In this document: piece by piece, positions 10,622-21,401 of the stretch
How the letters are laid out: every line of letters begins with the position of its first letter
How positions within the stretch are numbered: the first letter of the stretch is position 1
Assembly (NCBI GenBank): GCA_015039465.1
Contig: MU130158.1
Span: 1 to 33,574, forward strand
Length of the DNA: 33,574 nucleotides
Origin: Phlegmacium glaucopus
Lineage: Eukaryota; Basidiomycota; Agaricomycetes; Agaricales; Cortinariaceae
Direction of reading: 5' to 3'
Made by a program: the position numbers and the translations under genes
Notes under the pieces: generated by a model
Database searches by the model: none
What the model saw: only the letters and a program-made list of their open reading frames with translations
Told to the model about the DNA's origin: nothing

Positions 10622-12020
10622 ATGTCCATCTTTAGAAGTCTCGGGATGGTCAGAGCGGGATTAAAGACATTGGTCGCTTGTTTCTCGTTTGGGGATATTG
10701 AAGGAGCAAGGATACTTGGGAATATGGGATTCGAGCCACAGGGAGAGAACCTTTCATTGATTATGGTTGAGACTGGTGAAGGCCCAGGGAAGAACAAAGG
10801 GCGATACATTGTCGAAACTCGGATGGATGAATTGATCAAGGAATTCAACATTGACAAGAATCGGATAATTGGGATATCCCATAAATCAGCTGCTTGGAAT
10901 GTCAAGATGATGGCTACGACGGCGCTTCTATGTGTTTTCAGCATCGCTCCATATGCCTATGTAAAATGGGGTACCAACGGCCTAAATGAGACTATGATGT
11001 GGGTATCCCCGCCGGTTGTCCGTGCTACTGGAGGCTTCATCACAACCACGCTCATTCAGCTACTCATATAACGACGAATAATCACTCTGTCCAAACAATA
11101 GCTTGTCAAACTTAAGAAGATTGGAGACCAGCCGCCGCCTAATACGGGTATCGAGGCAGCCGTTGAGCGCAACGCGGTGAAGAAACAACAAATGGATGTA
11201 CGCACATGGCTATTGCAATCCCCCCTCCCCCTCGGAATTCGACATCGGAAATCAATCCTCTTAGTTGGGTCTGCTGGGAAGCTGGGAAGCTGGGAAGCCA
11301 GGCTTTCTATAATCCGATTCGCTATTTGGGGTTGGAATTCGAAGAGGGACGACCCTGCACCTCCGCTGGAGATTATCCTAGAACTGGATGAATACGAGCC
11401 CCTTCCCACTTGCAACAAAGACAACGAGGAAATATTGAAATACAAAGTGTTACCTCTCACCCGAGCACCAAAATTCTTAAAGACCATCACGTCGTTTGTC
11501 GGACTTGTTCACCAGCGATTCAGCTATCCTGACCTCACTCTTTATTACACCTTGACTCGGAAACGTTACCCGGAAAAGAAGATGGTTACTGCAGATGCGG
11601 TTGAAGCACGCAAGTCCGAGTTGAATGTGGAAGAGAAGGAGCATGGCAGAGGCGTTGGAGAACGAGTTCTTTATATCACGGTGTTCGATCACAAGGAACA
11701 TGCAACACGAATTTACACACGAGACAACGAAGCAGACATCTTTTATTCGACAAATTCGGATGCGCCCCTCGTGGACGTCGGACGCCTTCAACTTGGAGTA
11801 GGACTAGGGGGAAAGTTTGATCCTAAATTCGACCCAGTATTCAGCGATAGAGATATCCTGGACTCACTTCGAAAACATCATCAATCGATCTTAGAACACA
11901 TCCAGTATCGAGTAGGAGCTGCCGATGTGAGCCAAGCATGAAGAGAATCGCTGGACAATGAAAGCGGAGCATACTATCAGCGCGCTCCAGAAGTTAAAAG
12001 AGGAAAGAGATCGAGACAGT
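10622..12020 (+). pseudogene. Multi-pass membrane protein of a mushroom-specific family, broken
   Basis: Blocks from the family in order: SIFRSLGMVRAGLKTLVACF, FGDIEGARILGNMGFEPQGE, NLSLIMVETGEGPG, RYIVETRMDELIKEF, IGISHKSAAWNVKMM (hydrophobic segments follow), a TAA stop at 11069-11071, then LSIIRFAIWGWNSKRDDPAP, LPTCNKDNEEILKYKVLPLT, YYTLTRKRYP, GERVLYITVFDHKEHATRIY and LRKHHQSILEHIQYRVGAAD. Homologues in my memory run on with ENxWTMK; here a TGA at 11939-11941 precedes that block, which appears in another frame just downstream. An 8-bp unit (ctgggaag) is triplicated near 11272-11297 and shifts the frame. Function unknown. Three separate lesions argue for a pseudogene. Confidence 0.55.
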
Positions 12021-13085
12021 TGGATAATGAAGGGGGAAAGAAGCGGAGCGAAACGAAGTGTCTATGGTTCTATGCCATGAATATTTCTATTTTTTTTCAA
12101 GCACCCGAAACTTTTTTCGAGTTTTTCTTAGCGAAACTGGATTGAAAATGTATATGTATTAGAATGAAATTTCATGTGTTTGACTTGTTCTTGAGGACCA
12201 TCGTCAGTATGAATTTACAGGATATCGGTGTACAAAGACTTTGAAACTTGTGAATTTCTCTCCTTGGTCTTCCAAGGACAAGATGCAACGGCTTCCCTAG
12301 CTAAAAGGAGATAAAAGTAGTCGTCGAGCATGGCGACGTATTGTAGGAAATCGTACCTATGTAGCACATAGATGGATGGCATGAAGAGAGGCCCGAGAAC
12401 TCGGAGGAGAAATTCAATAAAGACGCGAGGGACAGTAGAGTAAGGCTGACGATGTGAAGCATTGGATGCATACGGGGAGCCGACATGGGACCCTGAGGAG
12501 GGAGCTAAGGTTGCAAGAAGTGGTTACAAGTAAAACACGAAATGTGGGGTTAACCTAACTAAAATTTGGTTGAAACACGCTAGACAGCAGCGGCTTCTTA
12601 AGCTTCATATTAAGCCTTGTAGGACAAATAACTTACAGAGCGCGTTGTGTGCTACAGATGAAGAGACGCTTGACATCGTTGGAGGCAGTGAGCGGGGGGG
12701 AGGATGGTAGTATATCACTGTGCGTTGATAGGATGCACCGGCGATATAAACAAAGCAAAGTGAAGTGGACGCTGCTGCATTCGCAAAGTGGGCCTATTGA
12801 CATGCGTTTTGTTGTAAGTTCGGGTCAGAAATGATGTGGCAGCAAGTTTCCAATCCCATTCTTTCTTTAGCACGTTCGATAATCCTGGGGAGAGGAATAT
12901 TCAGAAAGGAATTTGATACAAGGCAAAAGATGGGTTGTCTTCTTCACTGGTTCGCATCGAGAGGGTAGTATGTCATTGTTTATAGCTTAGAAAAATAACA
13001 TGGTCCTTCCCCCCTTTTCGATGCCACACATACGGAGATCCGTAGTCCCGCTACAAATCAAAACGTCAGAACAGAAAAAATCAGA
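12021..13085. other. About 1 kb without a recognisable gene
   Basis: Includes an A/T-rich stretch near 12080-12180 and short frames at 12301-12486 (minus) and 12649-12834 (plus) that show no motif. No tRNA, rRNA or transposon ends are seen. Confidence 0.45.
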
Positions 13086-13425
13086 GGGGCTATCCTGCAA
13101 GTCCTCCAGGCTATATTGACTGATCGATCCATTGGATTTCTATACCAAAGTTTGGGTCCTGGATGTTAACCGATTTATTGAGGACATCTTATGCCGAGAG
13201 GAACTTGATCGACTTGCCTCGGAACATGGGTCTAGATTTGGTCTCCATTACAATCTAACTGGGAAACCAGTGCCCAGTGACTGATCATATTCAACGGGAC
13301 GGGTTACCAGCGAGATCCTCAAGGCCCACATGCCGACCCCAGGACAAGATAAGTCAGTCTGCATTTGTGGTCCATCGCAGATGGAACAGTCTACGTTTTC
13401 GCTGCAATCTGGCTCGCCGTTTCTT
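13086..13425 (+). pseudogene. NADH-cytochrome b5 reductase-like NAD-binding domain remnant
   Basis: The plus strand encodes GAILQVLQAILTD, and in a second frame RFIEDILCREELDRLASEHG, FGLHYNLTGKPVPSD, stop, SYSTGRVTSEILKAHMPTP and VCICGPSQMEQS. The order TPxLQVLxAI - EEDILCREELD - LHYTLTGKP - GRVT - CICGPxxM is that of the FAD/NAD(P)-binding reductase fold of cytochrome b5 reductases and nitrate-reductase-like flavoenzymes; CGPSQM is the NAD-side cysteine-glycine-proline motif. An in-frame TGA stands where a Trp (TGG) is expected after PSD, and a frame change lies between QAILTD and the IEDIL block. The FAD-binding half is absent upstream. Confidence 0.6.
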
Positions 13426-13783
13426 TTAATCCAGACATTGGGGTTACAGGTTCCCTTTGTCAGATGGGTTGGGACCTATTGCAACAAGTTGTACTCTTCT
13501 GACCGTTGACAATCATGTGTACGATTATAATGAAATTTTACAAAACTCGGAAAAATACAATAGGATCCATAAATAGAGGCGTCGCAAGACATTACAATAT
13601 GATTACAATACTCGGATGAATGAAAGAAAAAAGGATCGACCAAGAAGAATAATAAGCCAACAAGATTAAAACGAAAGGAAACGAGACGAGGCCGAAGGAA
13701 TGGAAAATGAGAAGCAACAATCGTACCATAATAAACCTGATCGATGCAATCAAAAATCGGTGAATAAAGCAAATATTCAAAAC
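13426..13783. other. No gene recognised; 3' flank of the minus-strand HAM1-like gene
   Basis: AT-rich sequence with minus-strand frames of low complexity (Phe/Ser-rich, 13476-13787) that I read as the 3' untranslated region or flank of the HAM1-like gene ending at 13784. Confidence 0.4.
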
Positions 13784-14258
13784 TCACGCATCAGACCTCC
13801 ACTCGCTGCCATGCTTAGCCATCTCCTCCTTCTCCGCAGTACGATTAACCCATCCAGCAGGGTTCCCCTCATGCGAAAGCAATGATTCTCTCTTATTAGC
13901 GACAATCTTGAATTGAGACTTGTATTCACCAGGCTTGATACCAGGTTCCGTTGTCTCTTTCTTACGCTTAAAGAGCTGTTCAAAGACAAATAGTTAGGTA
14001 TATCAATGATTAAAAAAAGGAAAGAGACTGACGTCCTTGAGCACATCCGTACGGCTAGTACCCTCTGTAACCTGGGCACTCCATACGATCACGCACAGCG
14101 ACGAGCTGCCCATCAATATACTCAAACCCAGTGATCAGTGCGTCTTTAATAGCCTTTTGGATCTGTCTCTTGATAAGGCCAGTGGCGAGTGGTCGGAGGG
14201 TCTTGTACAAGAAATCATGCTTCGAATCACGAATGGCAAATTTAAGCGTATTGACTTT
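13784..14258 (-). pseudogene. HAM1-like protein copy A, 3' part (below the Copia insertion)
   Basis: HAM1-like proteins are fungal lipid-binding-type proteins with HAM1 N- and C-terminal regions (formerly DUF5923 and DUF4449); their exact role is unsettled. The exon at 14033-14258 encodes VNTLKFAIRDSKHDFLYKTL, RPLATGLIKRQIQKAI and YIDGQLVAVRDRM. After a 57-bp intron (13976-14032) the last exon encodes LFKRKKETTEPG, NPAGWVNRTAEKEEMAKHGS and ends EWRSDA, TGA at 13784-13786, the usual HAM1-like C-terminus. Between RDRM and EGTSRTDVLKD there is a 2-nt frameshift (atggagtgccc) that is also present in copy B. The rest of the gene lies beyond the Copia element at 24191-26729. Confidence 0.75.
14254..14258 (+). 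repeat. Copia target-site duplication, left copy (ACTTT)
   Basis: ACTTT directly precedes the TG end of the 5' LTR and is repeated at 24191-24195 after the CA end of the 3' LTR. The intact inverted copy (near 30630) has one CACATGAA/AAAGTC context with a single copy, which confirms the empty-site sequence. Confidence 0.95.
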
Positions 14259-14326
14259 TGTTGGACTTACCAGTCTGTGGTCAGGACGTCTATCACGCTT
14301 CGATATCACGTGCCTGCAACGCTCCC

Positions 14327-14333
14327 TTATATA
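14327..14333 (+). promoter_or_regulatory. TATA-like box in the 5' LTR
   Basis: ttatata sits in a GC-richer context (gctccc...ccgcg), about 300 bp before the LTR end, and is repeated at the same place in the 3' LTR. Position and sequence fit the transcription promoter of the element; this is inference. Confidence 0.4.
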
Positions 14334-14430
14334 CCGCGTTTTGGCTTTGTTTACAGTTTTCCTCAGTTGTCATTTACTTTATTTCCCGACACTGAGGATG
14401 TGAGTTCATTAGACGTTATCTTCATATCTT

Positions 14431-14500
14431 ACGATAGTAAAACGCTACATCTCTGTAGCCGCTTGCATATGATGGAGGCGTAGGGTCATATGGTGATTAT
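14431..14500 (-). repeat. HAM1-like gene fragment inside the 5' LTR
   Basis: These 70 bp align with 24391-24461 in the flanking HAM1-like gene (acgatagtaaaacgc, then gatggaggcg and gggtcatatggtgattat). There are three isolated substitutions and one small block difference (gtag versus catat). On the minus strand the host version encodes MTLRLHQMQADMRDVAFYYR. The 3' LTR lacks the fragment. The left junction shares tctt, and the right junction has overlapping tat/ta between host and LTR sequence. Confidence 0.88.
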
Positions 14501-15245
14501 ATTAGTTGTCATTTACTTTATTTCCCGACACTGAGGATCACGCCCTGTCGTGTCTAGGTGAATATATTAGTTGTCATTTACTTTATTTCCCGACACTGAG
14601 GATCACGCCCTGTCGTGTCTAGATTACAGGTTATGGGCCCCGCCTAAAACAGTCTTGACAGGGTATCTCGGGAAATAGACGACTCAAAGTTCTTTTATTT
14701 ATTAGGTCTTGTTGCCCGTTTGTTGTTCTGAACGCGCATATATTTCTATCTGCCCGTTTTCGGTTTCCGAGCGCGCATATATTCAACTTCACATGTACCG
14801 GACTCCTCATACAAACGAGCAGCACGAGTGGGGAGGTGCAACATATCACCCGAATTCACCATCGCCTTCATCGACGAGCAATTTTTCTCAACATACTTTT
14901 GTTGGTCAACATGGACCTGACAGTTATCAACATGCAGTCGCCGGTATAGCTCCTACGTCCCAGGTTTCAGTCTTAGCTTCTTATTCAGATGATTTATTCA
15001 ACCCCGCCATTGGCGGCCCTTCTACTCGTACTTTTAATTTGCCCAATGTCCCTTTTTCCACAAATCCACATTTCAACCGACCATCTCCTGATACTTTTCA
15101 ACGTGTCCGTAATTTCCGTCGTGACACTCCTCCTCATCTCATGGCTCAATCTCTAAATAATACCATCCCCACACATCCTCCACCAATTCCTCCACGTCCT
15201 CCTAGAGCTGTTCCGCTTTTTCCCATTCCACCATTCAATCCTTTA

Positions 15246-15841
15246 TAGTGATGCCAAAGTTCAGTTCTGAACTGACTCACTGAACCTGAACTGACTGAAC
15301 TGAACTGAACTGAACTGAAAAGTTCAGTTCAGTTCAGGCATATGGAGAATTGGCAGTTCATCCAGTTCGAACTGAACTGAACTGCTGAACTGATAGGTCC
15401 TCGAAGGATGAGAAATTCCTATATATTGATCCATGTTTCCTGGAAATTGATTCTTTGGTGATGTACAAATGATTTGGAAGTCCTTTTGGGAGTAAAACAA
15501 TGATTGAGCAAGGAGATAATGACCATATGATGTGATTATGTTATATATTAGCATTATCCATTTTGGAACATAAATACAAATCAGTGGTGTTATATATTCT
15601 CAAGGGGTCCTGAGATCATACATGAGTAGAAATTGGGTGCCTAAGGCCTAAGGATGGTCCTTGGACGATGGAATTTCCAATAATAAGTAAAATATAGAAT
15701 TTATAACAGTTCTTCAGTTCAGTTCAGTTCGAACCGGTTCTTTAACAGTTCAGTTCAGTTCAGGAAAAACTTAGTCAGTTCAGTTCTCAGTTCAGCAAAA
15801 AATGCTGCTGAACTGAACTGAACTGAACTTTGGCATCACTA
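15246..15841. mobile_element. hAT-type non-autonomous element (MITE), 596 bp, inside Copia gag
   Basis: It begins TAGTGATGCC and ends GGCATCACTA. The terminal inverted repeats match for 22 bp (continuing AAAGTTCAGTTC), and ATCCTTTA (8 bp) flanks both sides at 15238-15245 and 15842-15849. An 8-bp duplication and (T/C)A-x-G-starting termini are hAT characters. Subterminal arrays of the pentanucleotide GAACT/AGTTC occur at both ends (15255-15395 and 15718-15830). No transposase is encoded. Removing it with one duplication copy restores the gag frame, so it landed after the Copia element. Confidence 0.9.
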
Positions 15842-18413
15842 ATCCTTTATCAATTCAATTTCCTCCGCAACCTTCCTCTTTACCACCTCCTTTTGTCGCC
15901 CCTAATTCGTCTCAGCATCCTGTTCAGTATGTTTACTGTTTACCACCACCTTTACCTCCTTCATCAGCGATTCCTTCTCTTAACGCTTCTTCCAAAGCTT
16001 TACCGTCGGTTACCCATATTTCTCTTCTCAATTCTAAGTCAGACTTTTATACCTGGGATGAAGGTGTTACTGCATTGCTACGCCATCTCGGTCTACTGGG
16101 ACACATCCTGGATCCTTCTGAACCAGTGGATCCATCTCGTCCGGACCGTATCCCTGTCCCCGAACCAGTTTTGTCCACGCCTCCTACGTCTATCGAACTT
16201 ACAGCCTTTACACGCTGGTGGGACGAGGACAACGTGGCCCAACATGTGTTGATGGCAAGACTAGGCGGTACTCCTCGAGGTCTCCTTCCCTCTTCGAATA
16301 TGACAAATCGCACCGCATACGCAATCTACTCAACCCTTGCTCATTACTATGGCCTTCGTGGTTGGGCTGATGGCGCTGAACTACTGAATTCATTGAATTC
16401 GTCAATCTGTACTCCTGGTCGAGTCCATGAATACGTCTCCAAATGGCGTACTGGAGTCTCACGACTTCGGTCCGCTCAATTTCCTCTGAGTATGAAGCTC
16501 CTCATTAGTAATTTCACCCGTGGTCTCCCTCTTTCTGCCGCATTCAACACCCTGCGCGCAGATCTCTCCTCACGTATTACCTCGGCTGGAGATCAAGATG
16601 TTGGTGCTTTTATTGCACTCACCGAGACCGCGTTGGATCTTGAAGCTACTTTCCGGGCTGCCGTTCAAGCGCAACCTTCTCGTCCTACTCGTTCTCTTCC
16701 ACCTGTTGCCACTTCAGCTGTTGCTTCCCTTCCTGCTCCCACGCCTACTACCAAACCTGTTGCCTCCTCCCCGGCCCCATCTGTTGCGTCAGGTCATGTC
16801 CACTCACATCTGCACTGTTCCAACTGTGGCCGTCCTGGTCACGTTTCTGGAACTTGTTTCCAACCTGGGGGTGGTATGGAAGGGCGACGCAATGAATATC
16901 GTAGTAACAAAGGACAGACATTGGCTATGTTGGCCGCCATGATTGAGGACGCATTCCTTTCCTGTGACACACCACCTTCTCCTCCCGATCCTATATCTCC
17001 TGTGGACCCCTTGGACACCTTAGATGATGCACCTGTTGTCCCGTCCGCACATTTGTCAGTAGCTCCCTTCGTAGCGTTAAATCCTACTCTCCATCGTGAT
17101 GTTTACATCCTGCGTGAACCTCCTAAGTGTCCTTTGGCGTTTGTAAGCCATTCCATAGCAGATTTTACATCTGTCGCCTTTCTTTCACTTGGCGGCCGTT
17201 TCAACTCTGCACTGGATTCTGGTTGTACTGACCACATCATCCGTGATCGTGCTCTTTTTCGGCACTATGATACTTCAAAGGCTGTGGCCATTGGGACTGC
17301 CAACTCAGGCTCGTTAGCTGCTTTGGGGGGGGGTGATGTTTCCTTTCGGATCCCTTTACCTGACGGGACCGGTCAGGCTCAATACATTTTGTTTACCCTC
17401 CGTAACTGTCTGCATGCGCCAGATGCTCCTATTAACCTCATCTCTATCGGAGCGCTTACTGAACATGGTCTCAAAGTCATTTTCCATCCCAACGCATCTA
17501 CTACGCTGTCTCTTCCTCTCGATGATCCTGATCTTCCTGGGTTCACTTTTCATGCCACTGTCATTCGTCGGCTCTCTTTGCTCAACTGCGATTTTGTATC
17601 ACCAGATGATGCCTCCTTGTCTCCCTCAGCTTTCCCCGCTCTCTCATTTCCCACTGTTGTTCCTTCTCCCTCTCTTTGGCATCGCCGTTTTGGTCATCTT
17701 GGGAAGGAGGCTACGAAGGCTGCGTTGACACAGGACTATGTGCGGGGAGCTATTTTCAAGGGGAATTTCGACCATGAGCACTGCATTGCCTGTATCATCG
17801 GTAAAAGTCCCCAGCATTCCTATGCACACAATGGTCATCGTGCTTTGCACATCGGCGAACTGCTTCACATGGACCTATGTGGTCCTTATCCCACTCAAGG
17901 TCCTCGCGGCGAAAATCATTTCCATGTTATTCTGGATGATTTTTCCAATCTGGGTTTTACTCTCTGTCTTCGCAAGAAGAGCGACGCTTTTCCCCACTTT
18001 GCGCGGACCACTGCTTTTATTGAACGCGCTACTGGGTGTCCCATCAAGGCCGTTCGGGTGGATGGTGCCTTGGAGCTTACTGCGGGTGCTATGGGTGTTC
18101 ATCTGGCATCTCGTGGTATTGCAGTTCAGAAAACTGCTCCTTATGCTCATCCTCAAGCTGGGAAGATTGAGCGTTATGTCCGCACTATTGAGGAAGGTGG
18201 TCAGACTTTGCTCGCAGATTCTGCCCTTCCTATGTCGTTCTGGTGTGATGCGGTCCTTACTTCTCAGTATTTACGGAATCGCCTCCCTACGTCAACGCTG
18301 ACTGCGAATACCACTCCGTTTGAGGTCTTCACTCACACCAAACCTGATGTTTCTCATCTCCGTGTCTGGGGGTGTCAGTGTTTCGTTACCATTCCCTCTG
18401 AACTTCGGACTAA

Positions 18414-18440
18414 GAGCTTGTTCGGATGCCGTGTGTGAAC
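18414..18440 (+). repeat. Harbinger left terminal inverted repeat
   Basis: GAGCTTGTTCGGATGC followed by a gtgtg-gaac block matches, inverted, the sequence at 21521-21547, with one or two mismatches in 27 bp. The preceding TAA is the target duplication. Confidence 0.92.
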
Positions 18441-18612
18441 GCGCACTTGCATGTGTGAGGTCTTGCCGAAACTTCGGCCGGCGGAGCTCGAAATATATTC
18501 GTTGTAATCGATAACTGGCGCTCGATAATCTATGGAACTTGGACGAAAACGACGCATCTGGGCGTCTGCTCTCACTCTCACTGCGCTCTGTGGGCAAATA
18601 TCTACTGCTATC

Positions 18613-19892
18613 ATGGCAACAACCCCATCCGACAAGGCTCAATGGAACGATCAAGAAGTATCAGCCTTACTAGACTTTCTGCTCGAAAAGAAGTCCGAAA
18701 TCGGTGACGCAGGAATGTTCAAGATGGGGACCTTTAATGCTGCAGCAGCCCACATTACAGGTTATTGTACTTCGGGTCCAGCAAAGACAGGAAAGATGTG
18801 TAAAACCAAATGGCGAGCTGTAAGCATCTCAAATTCACTATCTATTTATGTTTCACTGCTGATATGCACCGATTTTGCATCGTTTCAGCTCAAAACTACT
18901 TACAGTTCCATCCAGAAGTACCAGGAAACATCCGGTACCCATTGGGATAACAAAACCGGAGCAACAATTTCGACACCAGCAGAGGAAAATGTTTGGAATG
19001 ACTACATTAAAATTAAAGTATTTACTTGTCTACTTCGTATTATTATAGATATTTACTACCGTTAATTTAGCCAAATGCTCCTATGCGATCCTTTCGCATG
19101 AAGGGGTGGGACTTTCTTCCGAAACTTGAGTCAATTCTGCCCATATCTGGTGCAAAAGGCAGGCATGTTTTTGTTCCATCAGCTACTGGATCCTCGTCGC
19201 AAATGGTTGCAAGTGAGTTGGGGATTAGTGATGAGGAAAGAGATGAGTTACCTGATGCTATAAAGGCTGCTGGAAGTAGTAAATTGGGTGCAGATGCTGG
19301 GATTGGTTATGCTCAGGCTGGTGGTGAGACTGGTAGGATTGGTGATGCAAATGATATGGATATAGATGATATCCACACCACCACGCAGTTACCTTCATCT
19401 TCCAATAAACGAAAGCATGCTGATTTTCTCAAGACAAGTGCCATTACCTCCACCTCGACAATCTCGTCAATTTCCATCGACACTGCAAGTGCGTCCACCG
19501 AGTCCGAGCCTGCTAGCAAGAAGCACTCCTCTGACAAAGGCAAACAGCCAGCTAGCAAGTCCTCTTTAAAAACATCATCCCTTCCTTCATCCAAACCTTC
19601 TTCGAAATCAACCAAAATTTCAAATACTACCATCCTTCACGGCATGCAAGGCACAATGAACCGTGTCACAGAGATTTTCGAAAAATCTCTCATGCAGCCT
19701 CTCGACCCACAGTCTACGATACGAAACGATGCACTGCATTTTTTGCAAACTCGTGAAGACAATCTCAGCCTCGACGAGAAGACCAACCTAGTCATGATTT
19801 TCATGAGGAATCCCATTGCTGCTGAAACATATGTTGCCCTCACTAATGAAGATCTCCGGCACAGTTGGCTTATGACTATCTTAGCAGAATAA
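18613..19892 (+). CDS. Harbinger Myb/SANT-like DNA-binding protein
   Basis: In PIF/Harbinger elements this partner protein binds the element ends and helps import and target the transposase (family knowledge). Three exons, 18613-18819, 18889-19017 and 19071-19892, with GT-AG introns of 69 and 53 bp, give 385 residues. The N-terminal domain reads WNDQEVSALLDFLLEKKSEI, then FNAAAAHI, KMCKTKWRA and a spliced YSSIQKYQETSGTHWD with WNDYIKI, the trihelix layout with conserved Trp residues. A Ser/Lys-rich disordered linker (about residues 215-300) follows, then a helical C-terminus ending NEDLRHSWLMTILAE. Start is the ATG before ATTPSDKAQW. It faces the transposase gene tail to tail, 120 bp apart. 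No lesion seen. Confidence 0.88.
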
Positions 19893-20012
19893 TGGACATT
19901 TATTTTGTAGTGATACTAACGCTGTTTGTATGTTGTCTTTGGTACTGTATTTGTATCATCACGCCTATTTCTACCAGTATGTATATTTTGTGAATCTTAT
20001 ATATGTAAAAGC

Positions 20013-21401
20013 TCAATACAAGTCATCTGCAAGGTCATCTTCATCTTCACTGGCAACTGGCTCATCTGCATTGATTCCTCTCTCCTCACACTCCCGCCTG
20101 TAATCATCCCACATTTCCTGGGCAATCCGATCCCGCTGTCCATCTACTTCTTCATTGTCATATGCAAAGGTAGAGGTGTCATCCTCATTAAAATGGCCAT
20201 AACTAAAGTTGTCACCATTTTCTGTTAAAGCATCTTCTTCATCATCAGCATCAGCATCATGGGTACGGATAAAATTCTGTGTGGCAGCCAATGCTGCAGG
20301 GATTCGGGCTTGAATCTCCAAGCTGTACTCAGGTGGCAAAAGAAGTATTCTGAAACGCCGTTTCAGAACACCAAATATCCGTTCGATAATGTTACAAAGT
20401 GAGGCATGACAAAGATTAAATAGCTCTTCTTTGTTTACAGGCCTGTAACTGCCATATAAGCAACCTGAAGTCTGTTGATAAATGCAGGGAAATATACCTT
20501 ACACCTGCTCGCCCCCATTCAGCAAGGTGATACCGTCGGCCACGATAAGGGATCATGAGCTGTGGGCATGTTGGAAATCCACCATCTGCAAGATAATACT
20601 TTCCATCAGGAATATCCAAATCCTTTGAACGGGCATCCTCATATACCCGTGCATCTGTTGCAGACCCCTCCCAACCTGTCAAACTGTATACAAATTGGAG
20701 ATCAAAAGAACAGCCAAAGAGGCAATTTTGGGAGACAAAACCCTTGCGGTTTCGGTGAAAGGCCCGTTCTGATGCAGGAGGTGCACAATGTATATGGCTA
20801 CCATCAATAGCACCAAGGGCATCCTTGAAGTAGGGCCAGAATTTGGTATTATTGCGAATCTGAGATGGGACTGGGTCACTAGCTTTGGGGAGGTGGACGT
20901 GTTTGGTATAGAATGGATGTGAGGAAAAAATGTACACCATCTTTCGAAAATAACTAAAGTTGCATCAGAAAAATTCCAATAAGAAATCAGTTATACTCAC
21001 CGTGATATAGTTTCATTAGACCTTTGAAATCGTTCTCCCAGGTGCCTGATTGTCAGGCCAGTGACAGCAGCATAAAGGAAAATAGCAAGTTGTTCTTCAA
21101 GAGATACATATTTAGAATTGCTATGGCCCATTTCTCGAAGATCTGAAATGAGTGAAGCAAATGCTTCTCGGCTCATGCCAAGCTCACAGCGTATACGGTT
21201 GGGATGGCCAGCAAGTAGCTCCATCACCCATCCCTCTCCTGTCAGAATGGATGTGTGGTAGGGTTCCCTGGTCTGCAATGATTGTAGCACAGCAGCAGTA
21301 GCAGTCAGGATAATGCTTAAGAAAAGAACTGCATATTTCTGCAGGCGTCGTCGTATATGTATATGTGCTGCAAGTTGATGTTGCTCTGGTATAGTGTCCA
21401 T
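20013..21401 (-). CDS. Harbinger DDE_4-type transposase
   Basis: Cuts and joins transposon DNA through a DDE nuclease fold. Exons 21001-21401, 20498-20953 and 20013-20442, with introns of 47 and 55 bp (GT-AG), give 1287 nt, 428 residues. The N-terminal half has a helix-turn-helix-like block (LEEQLAIFLYAAVTGLTIRH, LGERFQRSNETISR). Catalytic residues: first Asp in DALGAIDGSHIHC, second Asp in YLADGGFP, Glu in CNIIERIFGVLKRRF, in the usual spacing. The C-terminus is very acidic (DADADDEEDAL ... EDEDDLADDLY). No stop or frameshift is visible, so the element may still be able to move; activity is inference. Confidence 0.92.

Larger units (their letters stand above)
14259..14628 (+). repeat. 5' LTR of the Copia element, 370 bp
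   Basis: Starts TGTTGG and ends TTACA. The first 172 bp (14259-14430) match the 3' LTR with one mismatch (cccgacactg versus cccaacactg), and the last 90 bp (14539-14628) are identical to it. Between them, 108 bp (14431-14538) replace 23 bp of the 3' LTR (24078-24100). A roughly 35-bp motif (starting agttgtcatttac) occurs three times here and twice in the 3' LTR. A TATA-like ttatata lies at about 14327-14333, a plausible promoter. The sequence after the LTR (ggttatgggccccgcc) should contain the primer-binding site, but I cannot assign a tRNA. Confidence 0.92.

Noticed and set aside
15255..15830. GAACT arrays considered as a free microsatellite or satellite
   Set aside because: They lie inside precise terminal inverted repeats with an 8-bp target duplication, so they belong to the MITE.
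16075..18438. Copia polyprotein considered as two separate genes (16075-18438 and 21507-23867)
   Set aside because: Target duplications and frame phase show one reading frame split by a later Harbinger insertion.
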